From Chloroflexota bacterium (GTDB lineage Bacteria; Chloroflexota; Anaerolineae; Caldilineales; Caldilineaceae), in assembly GCA_003577005.1 (NCBI GenBank), contig QEUW01000464.1:1-5649 (forward strand): a stretch of 5,649 bases of DNA, given 5' to 3'. Within the stretch, counting starts at the first letter, position 1. Each line of letters starts with the position of its first letter. Made by a program: the position numbers and the translations under genes. The notes beneath the pieces were generated by a model. The model did no database searches. It saw only the letters and a list, made by a program, of their open reading frames with translations, and was not told the DNA's origin. Shown here piece after piece: positions 1 through 5,649 of the stretch.

Positions 1-13
1 CCCAATGGTCGGG

Positions 14-1783
14 CTACCGATGCACCTGGATGGCGCGATTGAGTGCATAGAGCACCGCCTTGATCGACGCCAGTTCGATGTTTGTGTCCGTCGCAGCGCC
101 AAAGAACGTTTCGCCGGAAGGGGTGCGAATCTGAATGTAGGCGATGGCTTCGGCGCGCGAGCCTTCGCCAAGCGAGTGTTCGGCGTAAGAGACGATGTTG
201 AAGTCGGCCACCAGTTCTTCTTTCATGGCGTTGACAAAGGCGTTGATCGGCCCGTTGCCCGTGGCGCGCAGATCATGTGTAACACCATCCACCGCTACTC
301 TGGCAACACACTGAACCGTTGAGGCGCCTTCCCCCTCGTGGCTGGATGTCGTGCGAAACGACTCCAGGCGGAAGGGCTGCTCTGAGCGGAGATAGGTCTG
401 CTGAAACGCCTGCCAGATCTGCTGTGGGGTCAACTCGGTGCCGTATTGGTCGGCAAGATCGTTGATGATCTTGCCAAACTCCACGCGCATGGCCTTTGGC
501 ATCTGGACGCCATACTCGGTCTCCAGCACATAGGCGACACCCCCCTTGCCCGACTGCGAATTGATGCGGATGATCGCTTCGTAGCTGCGGCCAATATCCT
601 TGGGGTCGATGGGCAGATAGGGCACCTGCCAGAGCGCACCCGGCGCGGGGTCCTGTGCAGCCATGCCCTTGTTGATGGCGTCCTGGTGCGAGCCGGAAAA
701 GGCGGTAAAGACCAGGTCGCCGGCGTAAGGGTGGCGCGGGTGGACCTCCATGCGGGTACAGCGTTCGTAGACCGCACGCACCCGGTTGATGTCGCTAAAA
801 TCCAGGCCGGGGTCGATGCCCTGCGTGTACATGTTCAGGGCCAGCGTAACGATATCGACATTGCCCGTGCGTTCGCCGTTGCCAAAGAGGGTGCCTTCGA
901 CCCGTTGGGCGCCGGCCAGCAGCCCCAGTTCGGTGGCTGCAACACCGGTGCCGCGGTCGTTGTGCGTGTGCAGGCTGATGATCGCCCGGTCGCGCTGGCG
1001 CAGGTTGCGGCAGAACCATTCGATCTGGTCGGCGTGAACATTGGGCGTCGCCATCTCCACAGTGGCCGGCAAGTTGAGGATCATGGGTTCTTGGGGTGTT
1101 GGCTCCCACACCGCCATCACGGCCTCGCAGATCTCCAGCGCAAAATCGAGCTCGGTGGCGGAAAAGCTTTCGGGCGAATACTGAAAGCGGACATGGGCGC
1201 CCGGCAGCGTGGGCAGCAACTCTTTGACCAGCCGGGCGCCTCGTACGGCAATCTCGGCAATCTCGGCTCTAGACATGCCAAAGACAACACGGCGTTGCAG
1301 CGGCGAAGTGGAATTGTAGAGATGGACGATGGCCTGTTTGATCCCCGCCAGCGATTCAAAGGTGCGATAGATGAGTGGCTCGCGCGCCTGCACCAGCACC
1401 TGCACTGTGACATCCTCGGGAATGAGCGCCTCATCCACCAGCCGGCGCATAAAATCAAATTCGATCTGCGAGGCGGCGGGAAAGCCGATCTCGATCTCTT
1501 TGAAGCCAATCTCGACCAGCAGCTTGAACAACTCGACCTTTTCGTTGACGCTCATGGGGATGGCAAGCGCCTGGTTGCCATCGCGCAGATCGACGCTGCA
1601 CCAGGTGGGTGCAGCGGTGATGGCGCGTGACGGCCACTGCCGGTCGGGCAAGTTGACAGGAGGGAAGGACTGGTATTTGGTGATCTCCCCCCGCTGCATC
1701 CCTGAACGTTGGCGGGCTAGCACTTGCTTGTGGGGAGGGCTAATGGTAGCTGCGCCGTTGATGGTGGGTTTGGTGGCGATCAT
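14..1783 (-). CDS. leuA: 2-isopropylmalate synthase, long (type 2) form
   Basis: This enzyme condenses acetyl-CoA with 2-oxoisovalerate to give 2-isopropylmalate, the first committed step of leucine biosynthesis, in the cytoplasm. Numbering from the chosen start (589 aa), the DRE-TIM metallolyase barrel opens with WCSVDLRDGNQ (LRDGNQ at 66-71, with the metal-binding Asp). It continues with the metal-binding HTHND (His272, His274) and GNGERTGN (301-308). A GDLVFTAFSGSHQDAINKG block and SGKGG (411-415) are typical of the actinobacterial/pseudomonad-type enzyme. Roughly residues 485-589 form the LeuA dimer domain that binds leucine for feedback inhibition. The frame stays open up to a TTG at 1843, but that codon lies in the T-run of a terminator. 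The ATG at 1783 has GGAAG six bases upstream and was preferred. An ATG at 1699 would give 561 aa, nearer the usual family length, but lacks a good ribosome binding site. Family identity is certain; the start is less so. Confidence 0.95.
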   Translation of the reverse strand: MIATKPTINGAATISPPHKQVLARQRSGMQRGEITKYQSFPPVNLPDRQWPSRAITAAPTWCSVDLRDGNQALAIPMSVNEKVELFKLLVEIGFKEIEIGFPAASQIEFDFMRRLVDEALIPEDVTVQVLVQAREPLIYRTFESLAGIKQAIVHLYNSTSPLQRRVVFGMSRAEIAEIAVRGARLVKELLPTLPGAHVRFQYSPESFSATELDFALEICEAVMAVWEPTPQEPMILNLPATVEMATPNVHADQIEWFCRNLRQRDRAIISLHTHNDRGTGVAATELGLLAGAQRVEGTLFGNGERTGNVDIVTLALNMYTQGIDPGLDFSDINRVRAVYERCTRMEVHPRHPYAGDLVFTAFSGSHQDAINKGMAAQDPAPGALWQVPYLPIDPKDIGRSYEAIIRINSQSGKGGVAYVLETEYGVQMPKAMRVEFGKIINDLADQYGTELTPQQIWQAFQQTYLRSEQPFRLESFRTTSSHEGEGASTVQCVARVAVDGVTHDLRATGNGPINAFVNAMKEELVADFNIVSYAEHSLGEGSRAEAIAYIQIRTPSGETFFGAATDTNIELASIKAVLYALNRAIQVHR

Positions 1784-1789
1784 GAGTAT

Positions 1790-1794
1790 CTTCC
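1790..1794 (-). promoter_or_regulatory. Ribosome binding site deciding the leuA start
   Basis: On the minus strand GGAAG lies six bases before the ATG at 1783, with a second purine run, AAGGAAA, just upstream. It is of moderate strength. It supports 1783 over the TTG at 1843, which is inside the terminator tail, and over the ATG at 1699, which has no comparable purine run. Confidence 0.5.
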
Positions 1795-1841
1795 ATTTCC
1801 TTGGTATTGGGTAACGCAGTGCGTCGATGGAGCATAGGAAC

Positions 1842-1870
1842 AAAAAACGCCTTCCCGTCGGGAAGGCGTT
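1842..1870 (-). terminator. Rho-independent terminator in the leuA leader
   Basis: A perfect 11-bp stem (AACGCCTTCCC with GGGAAGGCGTT) closes a 3-base loop at 1846-1870. On the minus strand it is followed by six T residues (1847-1842, two of which also belong to the stem end). It ends 58 bases before the leuA ATG. It lies between leuA and any upstream promoter and reads in the leuA direction, so it should stop transcription before leuA unless it is prevented from folding. It is too far from the DinB-like gene stop (2251) to be that gene's simple terminator, with about 380 bases between. On the plus strand it is followed only by AAAA, so it is not a plus-strand terminator. Confidence 0.8.
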
Positions 1871-1901
1871 AAAACCAAACAGATGGTGTTCCGGCCAGAG
1901 G

Positions 1902-1994
1902 CTAGATCCGGTAACCTCCCCAACACAAAACGCTCCTCATCCGGAGGAGCCCACTAAGGAGGCTAAGCTGGTGTGACAGGGACTGTCCAATCAT
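1902..1994 (-). CDS. Putative leucine-rich leader peptide of leuA (30 aa)
   Basis: This short frame begins ATG ATT GGA and ends with TAG, and encodes 30 residues starting MIGQSLSHQLSLLSGLLR. Seven residues are Leu (positions 6, 10, 12, 13, 16, 17 and 23), including two Leu-Leu pairs. It lies upstream of the leuA terminator and partly within the hairpin at 1932-1950, as expected for a leader peptide whose translation senses charged tRNA-Leu. Against it, there is no clear Shine-Dalgarno sequence before the ATG (the upstream bases are GCACAGAACAAC), and the frame stays open for many codons further upstream, so the real start may differ. No protein function is expected beyond its translation. Confidence 0.45.
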   Translation of the reverse strand: MIGQSLSHQLSLLSGLLRMRSVLCWGGYRI

Positions 1995-2250
1995 GTTGTT
2001 CTGTGCAAAATTGCTGTCGGTGTTCAGAGACCTGCATCCGCATTCCACAGTGCTGCCGGACCTGATACAGAAGTGCCGGGCGCGCCGTTCGGAGTACTGA
2101 TTGCTTGTCCGCGATGTATAGGCCAGCACCCTGTATAAGGATGGCAGCTACTGTAGCATACTGTGCGGCATTGTGCAAAATGGATGGGTGCGCACGTGTC
2201 CCAAGATGCAACTTGCACAGGCAAGGTAGGGGAGATACACGGCACACCCG
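1995..2250. other. Non-coding stretch upstream of the leucine leader, partly structured
   Basis: I see no convincing gene here: the open frames on both strands are short, with unremarkable composition and no good ribosome binding site. An imperfect long-range inverted repeat (ACAGTGCTGCC near 2048-2058 against GGCCAGCACCCTGT at 2121-2134) would form a bulged stem around a loop of about 60 bases in the leuA transcript. TGTGCAAAAT occurs twice (2002-2011 and 2172-2181), and TTGCACA occurs in inverted form at 2213-2219. One octamer GGCGCGCC lies at 2079-2086. No T-run follows the DinB-like gene stop, so that gene has no obvious terminator of its own. Confidence 0.4.
2150..2178 (-). promoter_or_regulatory. 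Candidate sigma-70-type promoter for the leuA leader
   Basis: On the minus strand TTGCAC (2178-2173) and TACAGT (2155-2150) are separated by exactly 17 bases. Each matches four of six consensus positions. Transcription would begin near 2143, giving a leader of roughly 360 bases before the leuA ATG. The position is sensible, after the DinB-like gene and before the leucine-rich frame. Such half-matching pairs do arise by chance, however, and leuA could instead be read from further upstream. Confidence 0.3.
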
Positions 2251-2742
2251 CTACGCCCCATCCTGGCGCAGGACGATGTCGCGGAAGGCAGCGATCTGCG
2301 CCATATGTTCTCGTTTGTGGCCGTAGAAGGTATAGACGATAAAATCTTCCAGGTCGTATGCCGTCCCATACCAGGGTAGCACATTGAGCTGGCGGTAGGT
2401 TGGCGGCGGGATCTGCCCGGCCAGTGCCATGACCTTGTCGTGCGCCTCCTGATATTCGGCCACGCTTTGGTCAAAACTCTGCCCCTGGCGGCGGTCCACC
2501 TCACTATCGTTGAACGTGAGGTGCTCTTGCACAAAGCGGTCAAGGTAGGGCGTCGATCCAACCCCAAGCAACGAGTTGAAGACATCGACCAAAACCCATT
2601 CGTATGAGGCCAGATGCTCTACAATGTTTTTGACCGACCACACGCCACAGGCACCGGGCGTCTCCACCGCTGAGACGGGAAAATCATTTAGCGCACTGGT
2701 CAGCGATCGGTGTCCGTATTTGAGCACATCCTTTACGTTCAT
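2251..2742 (-). CDS. DinB-like four-helix-bundle protein (probable metal-dependent transferase/hydrolase family)
   Basis: A 163-residue soluble protein with the pattern of the DinB/YfiT superfamily. It has a helix carrying VWSVKNIVEHLASYEW (residues 34-49), matching the family's Trp-x-Val-x-(Asp/Asn)-x-x-x-His signature, and a C-terminal helix with GHKREHMAQI (141-150). His43, His142 and His146 would form the usual three-histidine metal site. The length matches the family. Known members include thiol transferases using bacillithiol or mycothiol, and many of unknown function; nothing here fixes the substrate. The ATG at 2742 has a strong GGGGGAG ribosome binding site five bases before it, so the start is secure. 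It lies 56 bases downstream of the DUF421 gene on the same strand and could share its transcript. It is intact, with no signs of decay. Confidence 0.82.
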   Translation of the reverse strand: MNVKDVLKYGHRSLTSALNDFPVSAVETPGACGVWSVKNIVEHLASYEWVLVDVFNSLLGVGSTPYLDRFVQEHLTFNDSEVDRRQGQSFDQSVAEYQEAHDKVMALAGQIPPPTYRQLNVLPWYGTAYDLEDFIVYTFYGHKREHMAQIAAFRDIVLRQDGA

Positions 2743-2798
2743 AGTCTCCCCCAGAGGAACTCGCTCGACTGCTTTTATGCGAATGGAAGGCGCGCCAG

Positions 2799-3314
2799 CT
2801 AATCATCCTGCTGATTGGTGCGAATGACACTGATCTCCCCACTCCGTTCGAGGCGCGCCTCTTTGACCTCGGCCAGGTCCGTTACCCGTGCTTCCAGGCG
2901 CAACGCGCTCATGAGGTCATTCTCGCCGATGTGACTCTTGCGCATCGCATCCCACTGGATTTCGCCGTCGCGCACCAGGACGCGGTGGTCGCCCTTGATC
3001 AAGGCTGCAATCCAGTCTGAGCGGAAAGCAATGGCCGCCAGCAGCCAGTGCAATGCGACCATGAGAAAACCCGACACGATAATCGGGATGAACTGATCGA
3101 CATTGGTGATCGCGCGGCTGACAAGCGAGCCAAGCATCACGCCGATGATCACATCAAAGGCGGTGCTCTTGCCCAGAAAGCGCTTTTCGCCTACCCGCAC
3201 CATAAACAAGGCAACAAAGTAGATGATCAGCGTGCGCAGCGCCATCTGTCCGACGTTCAACGCTTCTGCATCCAGCCCCAGCGCCTGTTCGATCCCACGC
3301 CATAAGTCGCCCAT
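2799..3314 (-). CDS. DUF421 (YetF/YcaP-like) membrane protein
   Basis: A 171-residue protein with an N-terminal membrane part and a C-terminal cytoplasmic domain. Predicted membrane helices lie at about residues 22-40, 52-69 and 75-96. Between the first two lies VGEKRFLGKSTAFDVIIG (41-58), the conserved Gly-x-Lys-Arg...Phe-Asp block of DUF421 proteins. The C-terminal half has RVLVRDGEIQWDAMRK and ENDLMSALR (131-139), the family's second conserved block. A few DUF421 relatives are linked to the spore or cell envelope, but the biochemical role is unknown. The frame is open back to 3386, but the ATG at 3314 has AAGGA eight bases upstream and starts just before the first hydrophobic helix, so it was chosen. 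The protein ends shortly after the conserved region, which makes it one of the shorter family members. A short gap to the downstream DinB-like gene suggests possible co-transcription. Confidence 0.85.
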   Translation of the reverse strand: MGDLWRGIEQALGLDAEALNVGQMALRTLIIYFVALFMVRVGEKRFLGKSTAFDVIIGVMLGSLVSRAITNVDQFIPIIVSGFLMVALHWLLAAIAFRSDWIAALIKGDHRVLVRDGEIQWDAMRKSHIGENDLMSALRLEARVTDLAEVKEARLERSGEISVIRTNQQDD

Positions 3315-3601
3315 TGCTTCGTTCCTTGATCCTGCTCTGGCCGGGTCCGAATTGTTGCGCCTGTCGTCGATTACACCCCTCTTCACCCAGATAGATAGAC
3401 GCCATCCGCCCTATCCGCAATAAACCGCTGCACGCGGCTTTGGTTGATTGCGCCGCCGACCAGAGGGCACGAGACTCTGTCAATGTGGTTCTATATCTCC
3501 ACACCAATTACCGCAGTGGGAAAGCAGCAACGCTCGATCAACGCTGAAATAACGCACGGATGGTAGCATCAACGGCGTAAGGTTCCCACAAAAGGAGATA
3601 A
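3315..3601. other. Divergent intergenic region between DUF421 and STAS genes
   Basis: This 287-base gap must contain promoters for both divergent genes, but I find no convincing pair. A perfect TTGACA on the minus strand (3483-3478) has no fitting -10 box 16-18 bases on. TTGCGG and TATCTA spaced by 17 bases on the minus strand (3420-3392) match weakly. On the plus strand only the ribosome binding site AAAGGAG (3591-3597) is clear. The short open frames crossing it have no family features. No repeats or strong hairpins were noticed. Confidence 0.4.
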
Positions 3602-4156
3602 ATGATGATTACCATGCGTACATTTCCGAGTTGGCTGCAAGGCTTGGCAGGTGGAGTATATCAGAGATACCGCAGATCTGCACAGGCCGGTGAGGTTGTT
3701 GAGGTCCGCAAACCCGCTTCTCAATCCGTGATGACTGTGGTTGAGGTAGACGGATTGGCGCCTACACGCTTGCTGCGCTGGCACGGGCCACTGAACTACC
3801 GCACCTATCTGGAAGTGATTGTAGCAGCGCAGGCGCTCTATGCAACCGGCGTCAGACGACTGCTCATTGACCTGGAAGGCGTGACCAGCCTGGAACTGTC
3901 TGGCCTTTTTGCGCTCCACAATGTGGCCCGGCTCTTTGCCGGCGCCAGCCTGCTTGACCCGGAAGTGGGTTGGGTAGGTCTGCGTGCTGCGACAGAAGAA
4001 ATTCCCTCTGCGCTGGCCGAGCGCGTCAAGCTGATCGCACCGTCACAGGCAGCCGAGCAATCCCTGTGCAACTCCGCCTTGGGCCGTTGCCTTGAGGTCT
4101 ACCCCGACGTTGCGACGGCTGTAGCGGCGCTTGACGGCGCCAATCTGCATTGGTAA
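3602..4156 (+). CDS. STAS-domain protein (anti-sigma-factor-antagonist-like)
   Basis: A 184-residue soluble protein. After an N-terminal stretch of about 45 residues without recognisable features, residues 50-180 follow the STAS fold pattern. This includes a strand and loop (RLLRWHGPLNYRTYLE), a helix, the strand VRRLLIDLEGV (84-94), and the loop-helix SLELSGLFALHNVARL (96-111). It ends with a strand-turn-helix, LEVYPDVATAVAAL. In SpoIIAA-type antagonists the corresponding loop is Asp-Ser-Ser-Gly-Leu, with the phosphorylated Ser second. Here it is Glu-Leu-Ser-Gly-Leu, keeping Ser100 as the candidate site. No kinase (SpoIIAB/RsbW-like), phosphatase or sigma factor gene lies beside it in the window, so a partner-switching role is inference; it could also be a plain STAS adaptor. 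AAAGGAG ends four bases before the ATG at 3602 and seven before a second ATG at 3605, so the second codon may be the true start. Confidence 0.72.
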   Translation: MMITMRTFPSWLQGLAGGVYQRYRRSAQAGEVVEVRKPASQSVMTVVEVDGLAPTRLLRWHGPLNYRTYLEVIVAAQALYATGVRRLLIDLEGVTSLELSGLFALHNVARLFAGASLLDPEVGWVGLRAATEEIPSALAERVKLIAPSQAAEQSLCNSALGRCLEVYPDVATAVAALDGANLHW

Positions 4157-4179
4157 GCGACAAGCCACACGAGCAGGGG

Positions 4180-4209
4180 GTGCGCACGCCTCGCGCACAC
4201 TCCGCGGAG
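4180..4209. repeat. GC-rich inverted repeats between convergent genes
   Basis: Two small dyads sit side by side in the 75-base convergent gap: GTGCGC/GCGCAC with a seven-base loop (4180-4198), and the perfect ten-base palindrome CTCCGCGGAG (4200-4209). Their position fits transcription ending for both flanking genes, but neither is followed by a T-run on either strand. They are not standard Rho-independent terminators and may be incidental. Confidence 0.3.
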
Positions 4210-4231
4210 ATCGAAGCTGTTTGGGCCAGAC

Positions 4232-5629
4232 CTACGCTTGCAAATTGTAGGCAAAGAGATTATTCAACGCCTCGGCCAGACCGGGGTGCGGAAAGACGCC
4301 ATCCCGGAGCGCAGTATACGGTAACCCGCCCATCATAGCAATCTGGAACATCGAGGCAATTTCTCCACCTTCGATGCCAAGCACTGCCGCGCCCAAGATC
4401 TGGTTGCTCTCGGCATCGACGATGGCCTTGATCAGCCCGCGCGTCTCGTCCACCTCCTGCGCACGGGCGACGTAAGACATAGGCATCCTGGCGATGCGGG
4501 CCCGGCGCCCTTGCTGCCGGGCTGCGGCTTCGGTCAGCCCGATCCGTCCCAATTGTGGGTCGATAAAGACCGTGTACGGCACAAGCCTGCCTTCGGTGGT
4601 GGCGTTGCCGCCTTCAAGCAGATTGGTGCGGAGAATGCGAAAATCATCGTATGAAATGTGGGTAAAGGCCGGCCCACCTTTGACATCACCCAAAGCGTAG
4701 ATGCCAGGGACTGACGTTTCCAACTGCTCGTTGACCTGGATAAAGCCGCCTTTGCCCGTGGCCACGCCGGCAGCGGGCAGGTTGAGCGCCTCCACGTTGG
4801 GCCGGCGACCGGTGGCGACGAGCAGATGCGAACCGGTCAAGAGCCGTTCGCCCTCGGCGTTGCGTACGAGCAGACGCACCTCATCGCCAGCCCCTTGCTC
4901 TACGCGTACGGCATCGGTATTGAGCAAGACCTGGATGCCATCGTCACGCAGGATGCCGGCAACTTCGGCGGCGACATCTTCGTCCTCGCGGCTGAGCAAC
5001 TGCGGCCCGCGCTGGACAACGGTCACCTCTGCGCCAAAACGGCGGAACATCTGCCCAAACTCCAATCCAATGTAGCCGCCGCCCAAGATAAGCAGATGAG
5101 CCGGCGTCTCCACCAGCTCCATGATGGTGGTCGACGTGAGAAAGGGTACCTCGTCCAGGCCAGGGAGGGAAGGAATGGCGCTCCGGGTGCCCGTATTGAT
5201 GAAAATCCTGGGTGCGCTTACGGTGTGCGTTGCGCCCGAGTTGAGTGTGACTTCGACAGTGTGGGCGTCGATGAAGCTCCCCTCGCCCATCAATAAGTCG
5301 ATGCGCTCATCGTTTTCCAGGCGGCGTTGTATGCCGTTGCGAAAGGTATCGACAATCTCCTGTTTCCGGTTGCGCACGACGGCCATATCCACGCATACAG
5401 GGCCACTCTCCACGCCATATTCGGCGCTGCGGCGCGCCAGATAGGCGACGCGGGCGCTGGCTACCATCGTCTTGGTCGGTGTACAGCCTTCGTTGACGCA
5501 AGTGCCGCCCACATGTTCGCGCTCGATCACCGCAACGTTCCAGCCGGCGCCGGACAGGGCAGAGGCCAGCGGATTGCCGGCCTGGCCCACACCGATGATG
5601 ATGGCGTCGTGGCTGTAATTGTTGGACAT
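4232..5629 (-). CDS. FAD-dependent pyridine nucleotide-disulfide oxidoreductase, mercuric-reductase-like
   Basis: A 465-residue cytoplasmic flavoenzyme of the glutathione reductase/lipoamide dehydrogenase/MerA family, complete and of usual length. In order it shows the N-terminal FAD-binding [11 protein letters not shown] (10-20), the redox-active disulfide in [15 protein letters not shown] (Cys44, Cys49), and the NAD(P) nucleotide fold [12 protein letters not shown] (181-192). The second FAD contact [14 protein letters not shown] (311-324) and the dimerisation domain follow, ending with [14 protein letters not shown]. That last block carries the His-Glu pair (His448, Glu453) that serves as acid-base partner at the neighbouring subunit's disulfide. 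The sequence around the disulfide resembles proteins commonly annotated as mercuric reductases. However, there is no N-terminal heavy-metal domain and no C-terminal Cys pair, and no mer gene is nearby, so mercury reduction is doubtful. Gln206-Arg207 at the end of the second NAD(P)-fold strand hints at NADPH, which is inference. An AGGAG lies ten bases before the ATG, a slightly long spacing. The substrate is unknown. Confidence 0.88.
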   Translation of the reverse strand: MSNNYSHDAIIIGVGQAGNPLASALSGAGWNVAVIEREHVGGTCVNEGCTPTKTMVASARVAYLARRSAEYGVESGPVCVDMAVVRNRKQEIVDTFRNGIQRRLENDERIDLLMGEGSFIDAHTVEVTLNSGATHTVSAPRIFINTGTRSAIPSLPGLDEVPFLTSTTIMELVETPAHLLILGGGYIGLEFGQMFRRFGAEVTVVQRGPQLLSREDEDVAAEVAGILRDDGIQVLLNTDAVRVEQGAGDEVRLLVRNAEGERLLTGSHLLVATGRRPNVEALNLPAAGVATGKGGFIQVNEQLETSVPGIYALGDVKGGPAFTHISYDDFRILRTNLLEGGNATTEGRLVPYTVFIDPQLGRIGLTEAAARQQGRRARIARMPMSYVARAQEVDETRGLIKAIVDAESNQILGAAVLGIEGGEIASMFQIAMMGGLPYTALRDGVFPHPGLAEALNNLFAYNLQA

Positions 5630-5649
5630 GGTTGGTTTGCTCCTCTCCA

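Larger units (their letters stand above)
1842..1994 (-). promoter_or_regulatory. Candidate leucine attenuator of leuA
   Basis: Three elements occur in the order of a classical amino-acid attenuator, read on the minus strand. First, a short frame rich in Leu codons (1994-1902). Second, a perfect 7-bp hairpin GCTCCTC/GAGGAGC (1950-1932), whose 5' arm contains consecutive Leu codons CTC CTC. Third, the terminator 1870-1842. The 3' arm of the hairpin, extended as GGAGCGTT (1936-1929), can pair with the terminator 5' arm AACGCCTTC (1870-1862): five Watson-Crick pairs, a bulged C, then about three more pairs including a G-U. Inferred mechanism: a ribosome stalled on Leu codons at low charged tRNA-Leu masks the first arm, frees the second to sequester the terminator, and leuA is read. 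With leucine plentiful the terminator forms. A further stem (1888-1894 with 1908-1915) could stack inside the antiterminator loop. This is a reading from sequence, not demonstrated. A T-box is less likely because no TGGNACC core is visible. Confidence 0.55.

Noticed and set aside
446..1630. A 394-codon open frame on the plus strand opposite leuA
   Set aside because: It lies wholly antisense to an unmistakable leuA, matches no family I recognise, has no ribosome binding site, and is explained by GC-rich codon use leaving the opposite strand open.
1963..2035. Alternative leader peptide starting MQVSEHRQQF in another minus-strand frame
   Set aside because: It contains no leucine, has only a weak purine run upstream, and ends before the hairpin, so it does not explain the attenuator geometry.
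1842..2143. T-box riboswitch controlling leuA
   Set aside because: The architecture (long leader, terminator, amino-acid gene) invited it, but no TGGNACC antiterminator core is visible. The nearest match, GGTTACC on the minus strand (1917-1911), lacks the bases that would pair with the tRNA end. A covariance-model search would settle it.
2148..2585. A 145-codon minus-strand frame overlapping the DinB-like gene
   Set aside because: It overlaps a gene with clear histidine motifs and a strong ribosome binding site, and its Arg/Ser/Thr-rich composition is typical of a shifted frame.
3478..3483. Perfect -35 box TTGACA on the minus strand as the DUF421 promoter
   Set aside because: No acceptable -10 hexamer lies 16-18 bases downstream (the bases there are GTCGGC).
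4180..4209. Bidirectional Rho-independent terminator between the STAS and flavoenzyme genes
   Set aside because: Inverted repeats are present but no T-run follows on either strand, so only the repeats are reported.
4826..5296. A 156-codon plus-strand frame opposite the flavoenzyme gene, with others nearby (4494-4700, 4701-5075, 5121-5444)
   Set aside because: All are antisense to a gene with clear FAD, disulfide and NAD(P) motifs, and their compositions are of shadow-frame type without domain features.
1..5649. Mobile element, phage, CRISPR or defence system
   Set aside because: No transposase, integrase, terminal repeats, spaced direct repeats or defence-type domains were found, and all five main genes are intact and of normal chromosomal type.

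Overview
The window looks like an ordinary chromosomal segment of a moderately GC-rich bacterium. It carries five protein genes, one probable leucine leader peptide, and no sign of mobile DNA. The mix of genes fits Chloroflexota (for example Caldilineae or Anaerolineae): a long-form (type 2) 2-isopropylmalate synthase, a DinB-like four-helix protein, a short DUF421 membrane protein, a lone STAS protein and a mercuric-reductase-like flavoenzyme. This placement rests on family content and general impression only, and confidence is low to moderate.

Layout from left to right: leuA (minus strand, 14-1783) is the committed step of leucine biosynthesis. Its 5' leader (about 1784-2143) holds the most interesting signal in the window. 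There is a strong Rho-independent terminator (1842-1870) just upstream of the leuA start. Before that lies a 30-codon reading frame with seven leucine codons (1902-1994), and a hairpin (1932-1950) whose 5' arm contains a CTC-CTC Leu-Leu pair. The 3' arm of that hairpin can also pair with the 5' arm of the terminator. This is the geometry of a ribosome-mediated leucine attenuator.

Upstream of the leader, still on the minus strand, are a DinB-like metal-site protein (2251-2742) and a DUF421/YetF-like membrane protein (2799-3314). They are 56 bases apart and may be co-transcribed. A 287-base divergent intergenic region separates them from a plus-strand STAS-domain gene (3602-4156) with a very strong ribosome binding site. 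That gene converges, across 75 bases containing two GC-rich inverted repeats, with a minus-strand FAD/NAD(P) disulfide oxidoreductase gene (4232-5629) that fills the right end.

I see no functional link between the five genes. Only leuA and its leader form a clear regulatory unit. I found no tRNA, rRNA, CRISPR, insertion sequence, att site or phage gene. The window is mostly housekeeping or accessory metabolism rather than a new multi-gene system, and the candidate leucine attenuator is the best lead.
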